A program made the translations under genes and the position numbers. The notes under the pieces were generated by a model. The model searched no databases. It was not told where the DNA came from and saw nothing but the letters and a program-made list of their open reading frames with translations. From contig MNCI01014175.1 of NCBI GenBank assembly GCA_015680685.1, forward strand, positions 523,643-587,642: a stretch of DNA of 64,000 bases, read 5' to 3'. Shown one piece after another: positions 47,180 through 59,508 of the stretch. How positions within the stretch are numbered: position 1 is the first letter of the stretch; each line of letters starts with the position of its first letter. The stretch is from Gnetum montanum. Taxonomy: Eukaryota > Streptophyta > Gnetopsida > Gnetales > Gnetaceae.

Positions 47180-50100
47180 CTCTAGAAAAGAACAGATCCA
47201 AGAAGTCCCTTAGTGTACCTTCAAATAGTATATCATAAACTATGCAAGGGTCTACTTGATTCTGGGTCAAGGATGAACCTAATATCACAAGACATGTATA
47301 AGGCTTGGAATCTGCCACCATTAAGAAAAAGAAACATTTTGTTATAGCTTGCAGACTAGTCAATCATAGTTCCATTAGGACAAGTACATGATGTGATCAC
47401 TACCATTAGCAGTTGGTCCTATCCTACTGATTTTCTAGTCATTCATGTAGGTAAAAAAAAAATGGATATTTTCCTATTATTATGGGAAGAGCTTAACTTA
47501 GCATAGTAGATGCTAAGCTTGGTATTAGAAACTTATCGTTGGAAATTTTAAAGGAAGATGAAGCTAAAATCATCCAAATATGCAAAGTTTCATTTATCAC
47601 ATACAATGATAATGGGTGCAATTACGTGCAAAGAATATGGATAGAGAAACAAGAAAAAAACACAACATGAAAAAAATTTATAGAAGAAATGTGTGTATGA
47701 AGATGCTTATATGCAGCATCCTCTAAATAAGAAGGCACCCAGTGGCTAATCATAGATGAAGAAACTAAGTTAAAAATATACATGGAACCAACAACTTAGA
47801 TTATAAGTGCCTATGTGGAATAGATAGATAAGTTAGAGCAATTAAGAAGGTGGCACACCTATCCATACTCATGTTAAGAAGAAGAGATTAAATGGGGACA
47901 ACTTGAGATCCTAGATAAAGTTAAACTAGAATCGTTAGAATTAAAGTTCCTACCAGTAATACCAATAATAAAAAGTTGATCATCATTAATGTCAACCTGG
48001 ATAAAGAAAAGAAATAGATACTATTGGAAGTGGTTAATAAATGCCCAACAACATTTTCCTAGTCTTATGATGAAATAATTCGCATTGATCCTTGAATCTA
48101 TCAACATTGGAGATACATAGATCCAATTGTGAAACCATGATGCCAACCACAGAGAAGGTTCATTCCAAAGCTCAAGAAAGTAGTCAAGCAAGAGTTGAAA
48201 AAATTATTAAAGAAAGAATTCATTTATCCCATCACATACAACAAGTGGGTTAGTCCTTTGGTAACTGTTTCAAAGAAGTGGGATAGGTGGAGAGTATGTA
48301 TTGACTTTTGATTATTGAACTCTATCATGTTCTTTGACTAGGTTCTAGATACTATTATAGGACATCAATACTATAGTTTTCTATATGGGTATAGTGGATA
48401 TAACCAAATCTGCATTAGACTTGAGAACCAAGAAAAGACAATATTCACTAATCTATGGGAAATGTTCATTTATAAGAAAATTCCTTTCATTCTTTGTAAT
48501 GCACCCACTATCTTTCAAACATTAGTACTTAGCATCTTCTAGAAATAAATATGAAATAGCATTAAAGTAATTATATATAATTTTTTAACATATGGGCTAA
48601 ATTTCAAGCAAGTATTGGACCATTTAGAGTAGGTATTGAAAAGATGTGTAGAGACAAATCTAAAGCTCAATTGGTAGAAGAGCCTTTTAAAGGTCCAAGA
48701 TGAAATCATGTTAGGATACAAGGTGTCACAAAGAGAAATTGAGGTATATCTTGAGAAGATTAGAGTCATATAGAACATCATCCAAAGGCTGCAAACCATC
48801 AAGGATGTCTGATCGTTTTTAGGCCACACAAGATATTACAGAATATTTAAAGAAAATTTTTCAAAATTTGCAAAATTGTTAGTAGAGCTAACCAAAAAGG
48901 ATGCATCATTCTAGTGGACCAAATCATATGAAAAGGCACTTGAGACCTTAAAATAGAAGTTAATTGAGATACTAATCCTCCATGCTTCGGATTGGTCTAA
49001 GCCTTTTCATATCATGATAGATGCTTGAAATTATGCACTGGGTGTGGTAATGATGTAGTTGGACAACCAAAAAATACCATATTACATACATTGTACCAGA
49101 AAAAGCATCACCAAGGAACAACTCAACTACACCATTGTAGAAAAGGAGCTTATGGCAATGGTGTATGCACTACAGAGGTTTAGACATTATGTGCTCGGGT
49201 ACGCAATTTATGTCCACACTAAATATAGTGCAATCTAATTCCTAATGAAAAAACTAATGGCAAGTCCTAGGGTGATCAAATGGCTCATCATTCTACAAGA
49301 ATTCAACATAATCATGATTGACAAGAAGGAAACGAAGAATGTAGTAGTAGATCACTTGTTGATGTTGAGATGGGAACCATAAGACCAAGGTGAACCATTG
49401 TGAGATCAGTTCCTTGATGAAAATTTATTCAAAAAAATAATAATGCCTACTGACTTAATAGAGAAGTCATGGACCACTAATTACGTGACTTATTTAACTA
49501 TGCAAGAGCTTCTTATTCAGTGGAGTAAGAAATAGAAAGAATAATTCCTTCACAAAGTTAAAAGATACATAGAGATAAATAGAAATATTTACAAGATGTG
49601 TGCTAATAGATTAGTTTGATGGTGTGTACTAGAAGAAAATCAACAAAGAGTTCTACAAGATGCACATGAAGAACCATGCAATTATGTGGGACATAGGATA
49701 GCACTCAAGTTGATGATGGTAGGCTACTTTTGGCATACCATATTCAAAGATGCATACTGCTTCACACAATATTACAAAAGATGTAAGGGAAATGGAGGAA
49801 TATCAACTAGAAATGAAAGGTCACAACACTAGATCCAACTATTATAACCATTTAGTATTTGAGTAATTGACTTCATAGGTCGTATCATGACAATGTTGAA
49901 TGGAAGAGCTTATATTATAATGACCATGGATTATTGCACAAAGTGGGTAGATGTAGCCATAGTTAAATATTTTACATAAAAAAAAAAGCCAAATTCTTTT
50001 GACAACATTTTATGAATAGATTTAAAGTACTAATGATTCTTATTTTGGATAATGGAACGCATTTTACAAGTGCTACTTTTAAAAAGCTCATGCAGCAACT

Positions 50101-50710
50101 TGGGGTAAATAATAAACTGACAACACCATACCATCCCCAAGTGAATGGTCAGGCTGAAGTGACTAACAATGAAATCACAAGAATATTAACTAGGACAATT
50201 AGTAGATTTATAAATTATTGGAGCACCAAGTTAAATGATATTCTATGGGCTTATAGAACTACATGCAAATTACCCATTAAATATTCCCACTATGAGCTAG
50301 TTTACGAGAAATTACCTATGCTTCCAATCTAGGTAGAGCTTCAAACTCTTGCCACTGCCAATGACCTAGGCTTGAACTTGAGCTTATCTCAAAAGGAACA
50401 TCTCATGAACCTTAACCTATCAGAGGAAAATAGGCTAACAACACTTATGAGTAATGAGATCCATAAGAAATAGTCCAAGCATAGGCACAATGCATGAACA
50501 TGTTAGTTGATGATATAGCTAGGAAATAAGGTCCTATATTACAATCGCAATCATGTCCAATATAAGACTAAATTCCAAACCCATTAGAAGGGACCATACA
50601 TCATCTGGGCAACTTATCCATCTAGTGCCCTCACATTCACCATTTGTCTAGCCCACATAAGCTTATCATAGTAAACATCCAACAAGTCAAATCCTACCAT
50701 GAATATCCTA
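47180..50710 (+). pseudogene. Protease-RT-RNaseH-integrase of the Athila-like element
   Basis: Protease (about 47180-47640) keeps LLDSGSRMNLISQDMYKAW with the DSG active site. Reverse transcriptase (48100-48850) has WVSPLVTVSKKWDRWRVCID, FLYGYSGYNQI and LCNAPTIFQ; the catalytic DD is lost. RNase H (to 49380) has PFHIMIDA, NYTIVEKELMAMVYALQRFR and KNVVVDHLL. Integrase (49560-50710) has the HHCC zinc-binding region with the HEEPCNYVGHR histidines and YCFTQYYKRCKG, then the core with DNGTHFTSATF and YHPQVNGQAEVTNNE, so the second Asp and Glu remain; 50012-50332 is still open for 106 codons. There are many stops and small shifts, so it is not functional. Confidence 0.88.
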
Positions 50711-50825
50711 ACTCTGTTAAGGATTCTACCTAGTCTATTTAAATGTCCTCTACTTGTTCAATTTTCTAGTTGATTGGTCTTGATCATAGTAATGGGGGTG
50801 TCCACCACGACACATAGGTATATAT

Positions 50826-51030
50826 TGAAATTTTCATTTTCTTATTATTATTTATATTTTTAATACATTTTTCTATACTTTTACACTTTCTAATTTCATA
50901 AAAAATTTTCATTATTTGACATTTTCCAATTTTTTGTAATTTTTCATTTTTACTATCTTTATTGATATCTATTCCAATTTTTCTATACTTTTCCATTATT
51001 TTTTTTCTTGTACATATTTTTGTTAACTTT
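50826..51030 (+). repeat. T-rich tract after integrase
   Basis: Irregular 'atttttcta', 'acttttcc' and 'ttttcatt' units directly after the purine stretch. On the minus strand this equals the A-rich minisatellite of the pol-less relatives. The 90-codon Lys-rich open frame on the minus strand is a by-product. Confidence 0.7.
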
Positions 51031-51084
51031 CCAATAAAATACACCAAATAAAACAAGATGTAGTCCTAATAAGATGTAGATTTT

Positions 51085-52060
51085 CCTATATTAACAATCA
51101 TAAAGGGATTGATTATCTATATAATGAGACCAGAACATCCATCCATCCATTCCAAAAATTAGAGGTTCTTACCATGTCCATAATGGTATTCTTCTCACAA
51201 GAAAACTAAGAAAAAAACTTGTGATCATTATGCTTGGACAAAAGAGTGAAGAACTAAGTGGAAATGCAAACAGTGTGACATCAAGGGCATTTGTGGATTC
51301 TCTAGGCTTACTACAGTAAGTTATATCTTGTTGATAAGGATGTACTATTATCTTGAAGATCTAACAAAAAATTGAAAGTAAGAGTACAATAAGTGCTACC
51401 TTACCACCTTACTAGAAAGACATATTATCCATGCCTAAAAGTAGTCCTCTGGTAAGGTCAACATGATCACAAATAAATTCATGCATAGAATAAATTTCTA
51501 GGGGTCCCACCAGAAACACATTTTACCCATGCCTAAAGGTAGGTAGCTTTCTAGAAATCTCAAAAAAATAAAAAGTGCAATGAATAAACTCCTACCTTGA
51601 ATAACATGCCAAGTGATAATATTCTTTGCAATAGTGGTAGTCTTATGGTTATAAACCCTAGGGATGAAACAATGCAATGCCATTAGAAAGTGGTTTGGAC
51701 TTGGTTTGAATCTTGAATAGAAAGGCTAATGATTACTCTAACCATAGATTACACACAAGAATTCATTATGCCTATGGTAAGATACCTCACATCCAAATTT
51801 TAGCAATCCCTTCTATTGTTTCTTTCAGCTCATTGTATATTTAATCATAACTTTATGGTTTTGTATAATATAGTGTTATTTTTCCATTTTGATGATACAA
51901 AAATATGTGTTTTGAGCAACATGTATGTTTTACATTCAACTCCTTAGGTGCCTACAGACACTTCTAGGTGTAGTCATATAAGGGCATTAAAGCATAGAGC
52001 TTGCTTTGGGGAGGATCCACTTGTATAACTATTGTGTCCCATACCTGACAATCAAATCCA
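51085..52060 (+). other. 3' non-coding region of the Athila-like element
   Basis: Matches 1-866 from 'ccattcc..aaa.tagaggttcttac' to 'ggggaggatccacttgta'. No coding sequence. No 3' LTR follows. Confidence 0.7.
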
Positions 52061-52507
52061 CATCATCTTGGAATTCCAAAATACTTCAAAATTTAATGTT
52101 TACTTCCCTTAAGTTCAATAACCTATTTGTATACCTATAACCGTTCATCCATCTCCTATACACTCAATAAACCTTAATTGCCCAAGATTCGTTCTTTATG
52201 AACTTTGAATGTCCAATTTTTGAAATTTGAGCATCATGACTACTCCAAGATCCTTTGGAGAAGCTTAATATCTTCCAACCATTTCATTTGACTCATTTTT
52301 TCAAAGAAAAAATTCATCAAAAATTGGAAATTTTTGATGATAAAATCATTAATATGATGTATGAGCCCCTCATACATTGTAGATATGATATCGTATCAAA
52401 GATGATGCTATTATAAAAATCATATATATATGTGTGGTAGTTGGTGAAATTTTTATTCCTTTTATTTGCAACAATAGAAGTTTTTGTCATTTTCTTTCTA
52501 AGCTTTG
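52061..52507. other. Left flank of the element at 52513
   Basis: No gene recognised. A 64-codon minus-strand frame (52317-52511) has no domain. 52508-52512 is the left GCAAG target duplication. Confidence 0.4.
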
Positions 52508-52512
52508 GCAAG

Positions 52513-53303
52513 TGATGAGTGGCGGGATACCCCTACACTTAACCATATGAATACGAGCGTAGCACACATGATCCGGTCAAACTTTGTAGACTAAGTGCCT
52601 ACACACCCCATATAACACTTAGGGTTAATCATTCGTTGTCTTCCTAGACTTACTTGTAGTTGTCACGGTGTATGGTTAAGTAAGTCCGAGGTATATGATT
52701 TTTATAGTTTTTATGTTTTATCTCCTATGCTATTGAGTTAAAGGGTTGAGAAACTAATTACTAACTCTAACTAATGAACTAAGTCTAAATTACCTAGCGT
52801 CAACATCCATTCCCACTTACCGTACACACCCTGAATCGATGAAACCATGGCTACCAAACACTAATTGTTGTTGGGATCACCACGCGTAATGAACATGCTC
52901 GAAGTGATTGTACTGAGGCACTTAATTAGGAGAGAAGGGTTGAGAAGGAAAATAGTAAATAACAAGTAATAAATGAAAGGTAATAAATAACAATAATAAA
53001 ATCCTATTCCATGCACTACAAGGTTTATCCAAGAAGATCGTCTTTATTGCCTTACACAAACTTGTGTTCAGGTACAATGTTTTCTTGAATAAAGATCTGT
53101 TCACTTTATGACTCCTACTGTAGGCACATGGAAAATATTCTATCTCTAGAGTGATCAATCTACTAGAGTTTCCCTATTGTCTAGCCTAGGATGATGAAAC
53201 AAGGGAGAGCTACCTCTTATTGATAGATATGACGGCACACCGCGATATCGCGTACGCGATATTGCAAGGGATGCGATGGCCCATGCGATATTGCATCCCA
53301 TCA
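52513..53303 (-). repeat. 3' LTR of gag-pro copy 2
   Basis: Plus strand TGATGAGTGGCGGG to GCATCCCATCA. Minus-strand TATA-like sequence near 53213-53225 is altered (CTATCAATAAGAGG), so this copy's promoter is weakened. Confidence 0.93.
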
Positions 53304-53318
53304 TACCCCCATGACTAA
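53304..53318 (-). other. Polypurine tract of gag-pro copy 2
   Basis: Minus strand TTTAGTCATGGGGGTA abuts TGATGGG. The core recurs at 53870-53884 and 55270-55281. Confidence 0.78.
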
Positions 53319-55441
53319 ATGAAAACTCGTCCTTGAGTTCATTATAATAATATCAGGAAGGTATGGGATTATTTACTTAATGGAACTAATGGGATGACAT
53401 GTGAATGGATCATCATTACAAGACTTGACAAAACTGGTGTTCATGACAACAAGAGTGAACACCTTATTACATTGACATCAGGCCTTAGTTGGTAGCTGAG
53501 AAAGAAGAGAGAAAGAAGTGTTGCTATTGCCAATGCAAAGATTTCAGCTTTCGTTGTCAATCGGGAAGCGCACCATCGGTCTTGCTCCTTGTATAGCTAC
53601 TTCAGCGCTTCTCCATTCCAAGTGTTCCTTCCAGATCCCCTCTATTGTTGCATGATTTCCATCTGCACACACAACACAATCTTGTATTAGCAAGGGTAAA
53701 TGAATCATCATGTAATTAATACCTTGCTTCAGTGAAAGGTCTATTGGCTGAGTTGTGGTATGGATGATATGGGTCTGGAGATATATTGATGATGACTATT
53801 GAAGATGTAGGGGTTAGGAAAAAATTGAAAAAATTGAGGCTAGGAGAAAATCAAAAAAATCAGGCCCCGTACCCCCATGACTAATCGTGAACCTTTGGTA
53901 GTGTTAGAATGGAGAAAGGAAAGGAATAAGAAAGATGAGGAAAAAGAGACAACTATAGCATTGATGAAATGGATGTCAAGATGAAAATGAAAAAAATAAA
54001 ATAGATTATAAAAATGTTAGGGGGAAAGAATTTAACTAATGCCCCAAATAGGAATGTTAGTGGGTCCTCCCCAAAGCAGGCTCATGCCCTTAATGCCCTA
54101 ACAAACGCACATTCAAAGAGTCCGTAGGCTCTAGGAATGTCATGTGGAACAAGAGTTAAAGTCTTAACCGCAAGAATTTACCAAAAAGAAAATAATGTAC
54201 TTACCAAAATATACACTAATGATACAACTAGCAATGAGGTGAACAATGGAAAGAAGGATGGAGAGAAGGATGAAGAGAAGAGAATGGAATGGAATCCCAA
54301 GAACAAGGTGGTATACAGCCCCTTGTGTGTTTCATGATTAATGTGACTTGGCAAATCTCATTCCAACTCTGGCCTCAAACCATCCACATCTAGTGACTTT
54401 GTATCAATGCATCCAGTTAATCCATCCCCTTGAATAACAAGAATTCTTCCTCTAAGAGTCACCACCATTTTGACGAAACAAGGAGGAGAGAATGGAAAGT
54501 GAGAAGGGCCTTAGTTAGAGGAAATATTTTTGGTTCCATAACCAGTGCTTGTAGCCTAAGGGATTATTTGTCTAAGGGGTGTGCTTTGAATTCTCACGTT
54601 TTTTTTCTTTTTGTGTTTTGTGTTTTTATGCATGAGAACCACACCATGCAAAGACTTGTTATTTTTATTGTCTCAGGTTTCGATAATTGGGTAACATCAG
54701 AATGGCAAGAAAACTCAAGAAGAAAACATCCAAGCACCCAAGAGATTGGCCAACACACAAGCATCAAATTTCATTAAAGTCATACCCTTGTCAAACCTTG
54801 AGTCCTTCCTTAGTTTGAGAAATGCCCAATCACCAATTCGTTAAAGTTATTATTATGAAGGGGACTGTACATTTCCAGGCCGAGAGAGACCATAGAAATT
54901 TGTGGATGAATGGATGAAGTGAACTCATTGCCTACCATATCAGAAGAACATACCTTAGTATCAACATCATGACTTAAAGGTAAAAACCAAACATTAGCAA
55001 TCAATATGAAAATAGTTCATACCATCAGGAAGAACACTTATTAGGTGACAAACTTACAGGGTGGATCACACACACACACACACAAAATGGAAAAGTATAA
55101 CGATGTTGTAAAACAAAAAACAAGAAAAGTTAAAGAAAGTGTAAAACAAAAATGTGTAAGACAAAAACATGTAAGACAAAAATGTGTAAAACAAAAATGT
55201 GTAAAAAAAACATGTAAAACAAAAACTTAAAAGAACTAAGGGCCTCCAATGGTTAGCATAGGTGGCCATCTCCCCCATGACTGAATTGCAAGGGAGTGAT
55301 CCAAAACAATGAATGTATTTTTGAATTTCTTAGAAGTGTCCAACTTCTCCCAATTGATGTTCTTAGATTAAGGGGTGGAAGTTGGCGACGCTTATATTCC
55401 AATGTGTCTATGCTTTTTTTGTTAGCATGAATTCCCTTAGT
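53319..55441 (-). other. Non-coding 3' region in place of pol
   Basis: Collinear with 12039-14377. The open frames at 54137-54337 and 54430-54777 are not shared as open frames with copy 1 and carry no domain. It includes a (CA)n run at about 55066-55084. Confidence 0.75.
55090..55228 (-). repeat. A-rich minisatellite, unit about 14-15 bp
   Basis: Units such as 'tgtgtaaaacaaaaa' and 'catgtaagacaaaaa'; orthologous in position to 13862-14005. Confidence 0.85.
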
Positions 55442-58400
55442 TCATTCCATGCATATTGATTTTCTCTTTCTAGTAGCTGTCAACCATGGGGTGTCCACTA
55501 CTGGTGTGGTTGCTACATACAGGCACCTTTGAATTTTTGTTTCTTGGGCATACCAATTACATGGAAGAGATGCTAAACATTCTTCCATGTCATCACCCTC
55601 TGAGTCACTATACGTGATGCATAGAAATTTCTTCTTCTTGATCTTTTCATAAATTTTTATCTTAGATATCTGTAAGGAAAGATTGTGGATCCCTAGGTAC
55701 ACATCTACTGTACTTAGCCATGGCCTTCCCATTATAATTGGGAAGCCCCTGTTGTTGCTGTTAACTTCTATCACCCGGAAGTCAACTAGGTAGGACCAAT
55801 CACACACAGTGGTAATGATGTCCTCCACTAATCCCAAGGGAATGGTGATGGACTGGTCTGCCAGCTCTAGTTGGATGTTGCTCTTTTTAAGTTGGGGTAG
55901 GTTCCAGGCTTGATACATCTCTTGTGAAATTAATTTGACTCTGAAACTTGAGTCAAGAAGAGCCTTATGTGGTTTGTTCCCGACGATTTGTAAATAGATT
56001 AAGGGGCTTCTAGGATTAGTTAGATTCCTGGAAAGGTGGCCTACCTTGATCCAGTCAGTTATAGTATGCGTTAACATAATTGTATGCATACAGCTCTGTT
56101 GGACTGAAGGGTGCTCTGAAGTGTTAGATGGTGGAGGAGTGGTTGTGGACTCAACCGCTTGTTTTTGTGAGAGCTTGTCTGGGCTTTTGGTTCTGAAGAA
56201 AGGTCTTCTCTTTTTACAGTTGTCAAAACTAGCAGCGGTTTGAATGTTTACAGCTCTTGTAGCGTTACGTTGCTGTGGTTGAGTGGGGAGTTCCCCTTGC
56301 ATTGTTGGAGAAGGATGTGTTATGGGAATTATAGGTGGAAGAGGTGAAGATAGAGTTGGAGGATGGTAACTATGTGAGATGCCTACCAGAGGAGAAGGAG
56401 TCCTCCTAAAGTACTCCTGAACTTGGTAGTGACGTTGGGGAGTTGTGTGACTCATAGAGTCACTTGGAGAAACTGGATACTGCACATAATAACCATATGG
56501 ATCAGGCTGCTGGTAAGGATACTATTGTGTTGGCAGTGGCATCCCCCATGATTGTGGGTATTGCCATTGCTAATGTTGTCCGATGGGTTATGGTGGAGTT
56601 CCACTGGGATAGTACGTTAGTGGTTGGTGGAGCTACCTTGGGTTACCTTGTGGATAAGGTAACCTTTGGGGTGTCTGTCGTTGGTTGAGTCTTGGATTAA
56701 GTGCATACACCCCAGAATCTTGTAGATGTGAGATGATTGGACAACATCCCTTAGGATGGTCATAGTGGCAGATGTCACATCCACCGTTATCTTCTGTGTC
56801 TAAATCCATAACTTCATCGAAGATAGGAATTTTCCCCTTACCCTTGTTATGTGCAGGGCTTGAATCTCTCCGCTTTGTCTTACCTTTGTGACTACTTTGT
56901 TCCTCCTTAGAATCCTCTACAATTTTCAAGAAATTTTCAAGTTTGGAGTCTAAGGAATCCCACAATTGGTCCATCTTAGCTGTACTTTTCTTGTTAATTT
57001 TTGGATCGGTAAGGTTTTTCTGTTCACCAAATCTTCAAGTGGTGACTTATGCTCTTCATCGTAAAATTTCACTCCCTTCTTCCGAAGGGAGGGATCATGG
57101 TTGTATTCTTCCACACTCTCTCTTTATCGTAGTTTACCTTCTTATTTTTCTACTTGTTCCAACAAGTGGTGAACTTCATGAGCTCTAGCTTCTGATAATC
57201 TCCCTTGGGCATAAGTCCCAAGGGTTCTTCTAGTTTTATGCCTTAGCCCATCCACGATCTGGCAAAGTTGATCCCACTGTGCATAACCATGGCTTGGGCA
57301 ATGATGTAACAATGTGTAGTAGCGGCCCATGGTAGCATCCAAGGGTTCATGAGTACCTTGCTTCCATCCTTGGATTTGCTTATGCAAATTAGACACTCTG
57401 GAGTACGTTTGATATTTATCATTGAAGAGTTCTAACATCGTACTCCACCTCCTAATGGTTTTTGGTTCTAAGGACCAGTACCAACTCTCTACTTCTTTAG
57501 TGAGTGTCCTGGGGAACAACTTAAGTTTTTTCCATTTATTTTCTATGTTTTGCAAGGCACAGGCATCATGGAATGCCTGTAAATGATGTTGCAGATCTGA
57601 TTTGTATCCCCCTTCAAAGCATGGGATGTTATTCATACCTAAACACTTGATCTGACTATCTTTTAAATGTTTTGTTGGTATTCTTACAACCTCCATTATA
57701 TCAAGCATACTTCGGGTTGCAAGTAGGGGCTCGGCATAATCATCTCTTTCATGACGCCTGTGATGTCTTCATTGTTTTCTACTTTCCCTTCATTCATGCC
57801 CTTGTCCTCTCTCTTGACTCTCTCGTCGAGGTCTCTAATTTTGCTACCTCTATCCTCACCATTATGTTCATGGTGGCTATGGCTAGATGTGGAAGGAGAG
57901 GGTGAGTGATGTGAAGAAGGAGACGAAGAAGGGGAACCATCACCATGATGATGTTTCCTACCTTCTCATCGACTGCTACGGCCCCGATCGTGGTGATGAT
58001 CTAAGTGCCCATCCTTATTATGATTTTTTGTTCCCTCTGTGAATAGTTGGTGTTCACGGGGATCAGAACTAGGGTTATGTATTGTGGATCATAGGTTTTG
58101 ATACCCAACCTCCTCACCATTGTTAGGAGGGGGAACATCATTTAATAGAGAACTCATTATGAGTGGTTCACCATATCTTATTTTGCTAAGGACATGCATG
58201 CCTTTTCCCTTCAACAGTGTATGCTAGCTCTCCTACCTTGAGTCCCTGATACGTTGTGCCTCTATTGGATAATAATCCCTTGAGTCAAAGTCTTCTGCAA
58301 TGTATTAAACATATAATTCTATCATGCCGATTTGTGCCAAAGCATGGAGAAGCATGTTAGGGACTGATCAATTTGGGGGTAACACGATGTTACCTTGCAA

Positions 58401-58586
58401 ATCTCTCCATCACAGCTGTTCATCTCGATGGAGGATAAAGGTAAAGTTTGGAATATACACATTGGGATGAGTATAGACTATTCGGTATTATTGAGGACTT
58501 GGCAGATTTTGATTATGTGTTTTTGACTGCCGACTGTTTCTTGTATTATCCCTAGGTGGTGAGTTACTCTTGTGAGAAGAAGACAT
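55442..58586 (-). pseudogene. gag-pro polyprotein of copy 2 (decayed)
   Basis: The ATG at 58586 gives MSSSHKSNSPPRDN. The capsid domain is open for 188 codons (57708-57142): MEVVRIPTKH start, WKKLKLFPRTL, VESWYWSLE, IRRWSTMLELFNDKYQTY, LDATMGRYYTLLHH, VDGLRHKTRRTLG. After a frameshift, 56974-56633 holds a zinc knuckle CDICHYDHPKGCC. The block 56485-55442 (347 codons) starts with a proline/serine-rich region and contains the protease: LLDSSFRVKLISQEMYQAW (Asp-Ser kept, the Gly of DSG replaced by Ser) and FPIIMGRPWLSTVDVYLGIH. The frame ends in a short Arg/Lys-rich tail shortly before the purine stretch. No pol follows. Confidence 0.88.
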
Positions 58587-58710
58587 TGTTATCGGTGTGC
58601 TAATTTTACCATTATATAATTTTTATTTTAATTAATTAACCCAAAGGTTTTTTTAGGCTCCCAACAATGTGACTGATGTCCTATGTTCTATTCAGTGCAC
58701 AAACACTTAG

Positions 58711-58728
58711 TCCTCGACAACGGCGCCA
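58711..58728 (-). other. Primer-binding site, tRNA-Asp type
   Basis: Minus strand TGGCGCCGTTGTCGAGGA, one base inside the LTR. It is the best preserved PBS in the window and defines the lineage as Athila-like. Confidence 0.92.
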
Positions 58729-58729
58729 A

Positions 58730-59508
58730 TGATGAGTGGCGAGATACCCCTACACTCAACCATATGAATATGAGTGTAGCACGCTTGATCCAGTTGAACT
58801 CCATAGACTAAGTGCCTACACGCCCCATGGAGCACTTAGGGTTAATCATGCATTGTCTTCCCAGACTTACTTGTAGTTGTCACGATGTATGGTTAAGTAA
58901 GTCTGAGGTATATGATTTTTATAGTTTTTATGTTTTATCTCCTATGCTATTAAGTTGAAGGGTTGAAAAACTAATTACTAACTCTAACTAATAAACTAGG
59001 TCTAAATTACCTAACATCAGCATCCATTCCCACTTACTGTACACATCCTGAACCGATGCAACCATAGCTACCAAATGCTAATCGTTGCTGGGATCACCAC
59101 GCGTAACGCACGTGCTCAAAGTGGTCGTACTGAGGCACTTAACTAGGAGAGAATGGTTGAGAAGGAAAATAGTAAATAACAAGTAATAAATGATAGGTAT
59201 TAAATAACAATAATAAAATCCTATTCCATGCACTACAAGGTTTATCCAAGAAGCACGTCTTTATTGGCGTACACAAACTTGTGTTCAGGTACAATGTTTG
59301 CTCGAATAAAGATCTGTTCACTTTAGGACTCCTACTACAGGCACATGAAAAATATTCTATCTCTGGGGTGATCAATCTGCTAGAATTTCCCTACTGTCTA
59401 ACCTAGGATGATGAAACAAGGGAGAGTCACCTCTTATTTATAGATATGACGGCGCACCACGATATCGTGTATATGATATTGCGAGGGATGCGATATCACA
59501 TCCCATTA
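58730..59508 (-). repeat. 5' LTR of gag-pro copy 2
   Basis: Plus strand TGATGAGTGGCGAG to CATCCCATTA (outer TG decayed to TA on the minus strand). Minus-strand TATA box CTATAAATAAGAGG at about 59429-59443, with GATATC repeats between it and the end. Confidence 0.93.

Larger units (their letters stand above)
43629..52060 (+). mobile_element. Athila-like LTR retrotransposon with full gag-pol order
   Basis: Plus-strand order: 5' LTR, PBS, gag, protease, reverse transcriptase, RNase H, integrase, purine stretch (TAATGGGGGTG, 50790-50800), T-rich tract and 3' non-coding region comparable with 1-866. It is inserted in a chromoviral RNase H. The 3' LTR is not present; sequence related to the non-coding region stops near 52060. 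It is the best representative here of the pol-bearing parent of the gag-pro and gag-only elements. Confidence 0.85.
52513..59508 (-). mobile_element. Complete gag-pro-only Athila-like LTR retrotransposon (copy 2)
   Basis: 6996 bp flanked by GCAAG on both sides (52508-52512 and 59509-59513). Minus-strand order: 5' LTR (59508-58730), PBS (58728-58711), gag-pro (58586-55442), non-coding region with A-rich minisatellite and purine cores, polypurine tract (53304), 3' LTR (53303-52513). No reverse transcriptase, RNase H or integrase. Over the first roughly 500 aligned LTR positions I counted about 48 differences, mostly transitions, so the insertion is old but older LTR pairs exist in the window. 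Confidence 0.94.

Noticed and set aside
50784-51056. 90-codon Lys-rich minus-strand frame
   Set aside because: It is the reverse of the T-rich tract behind integrase.
54430-54777. 115-codon open frame
   Set aside because: Copy 1 (13200-13500) has the same sequence without an equivalent open frame, and there is no domain.
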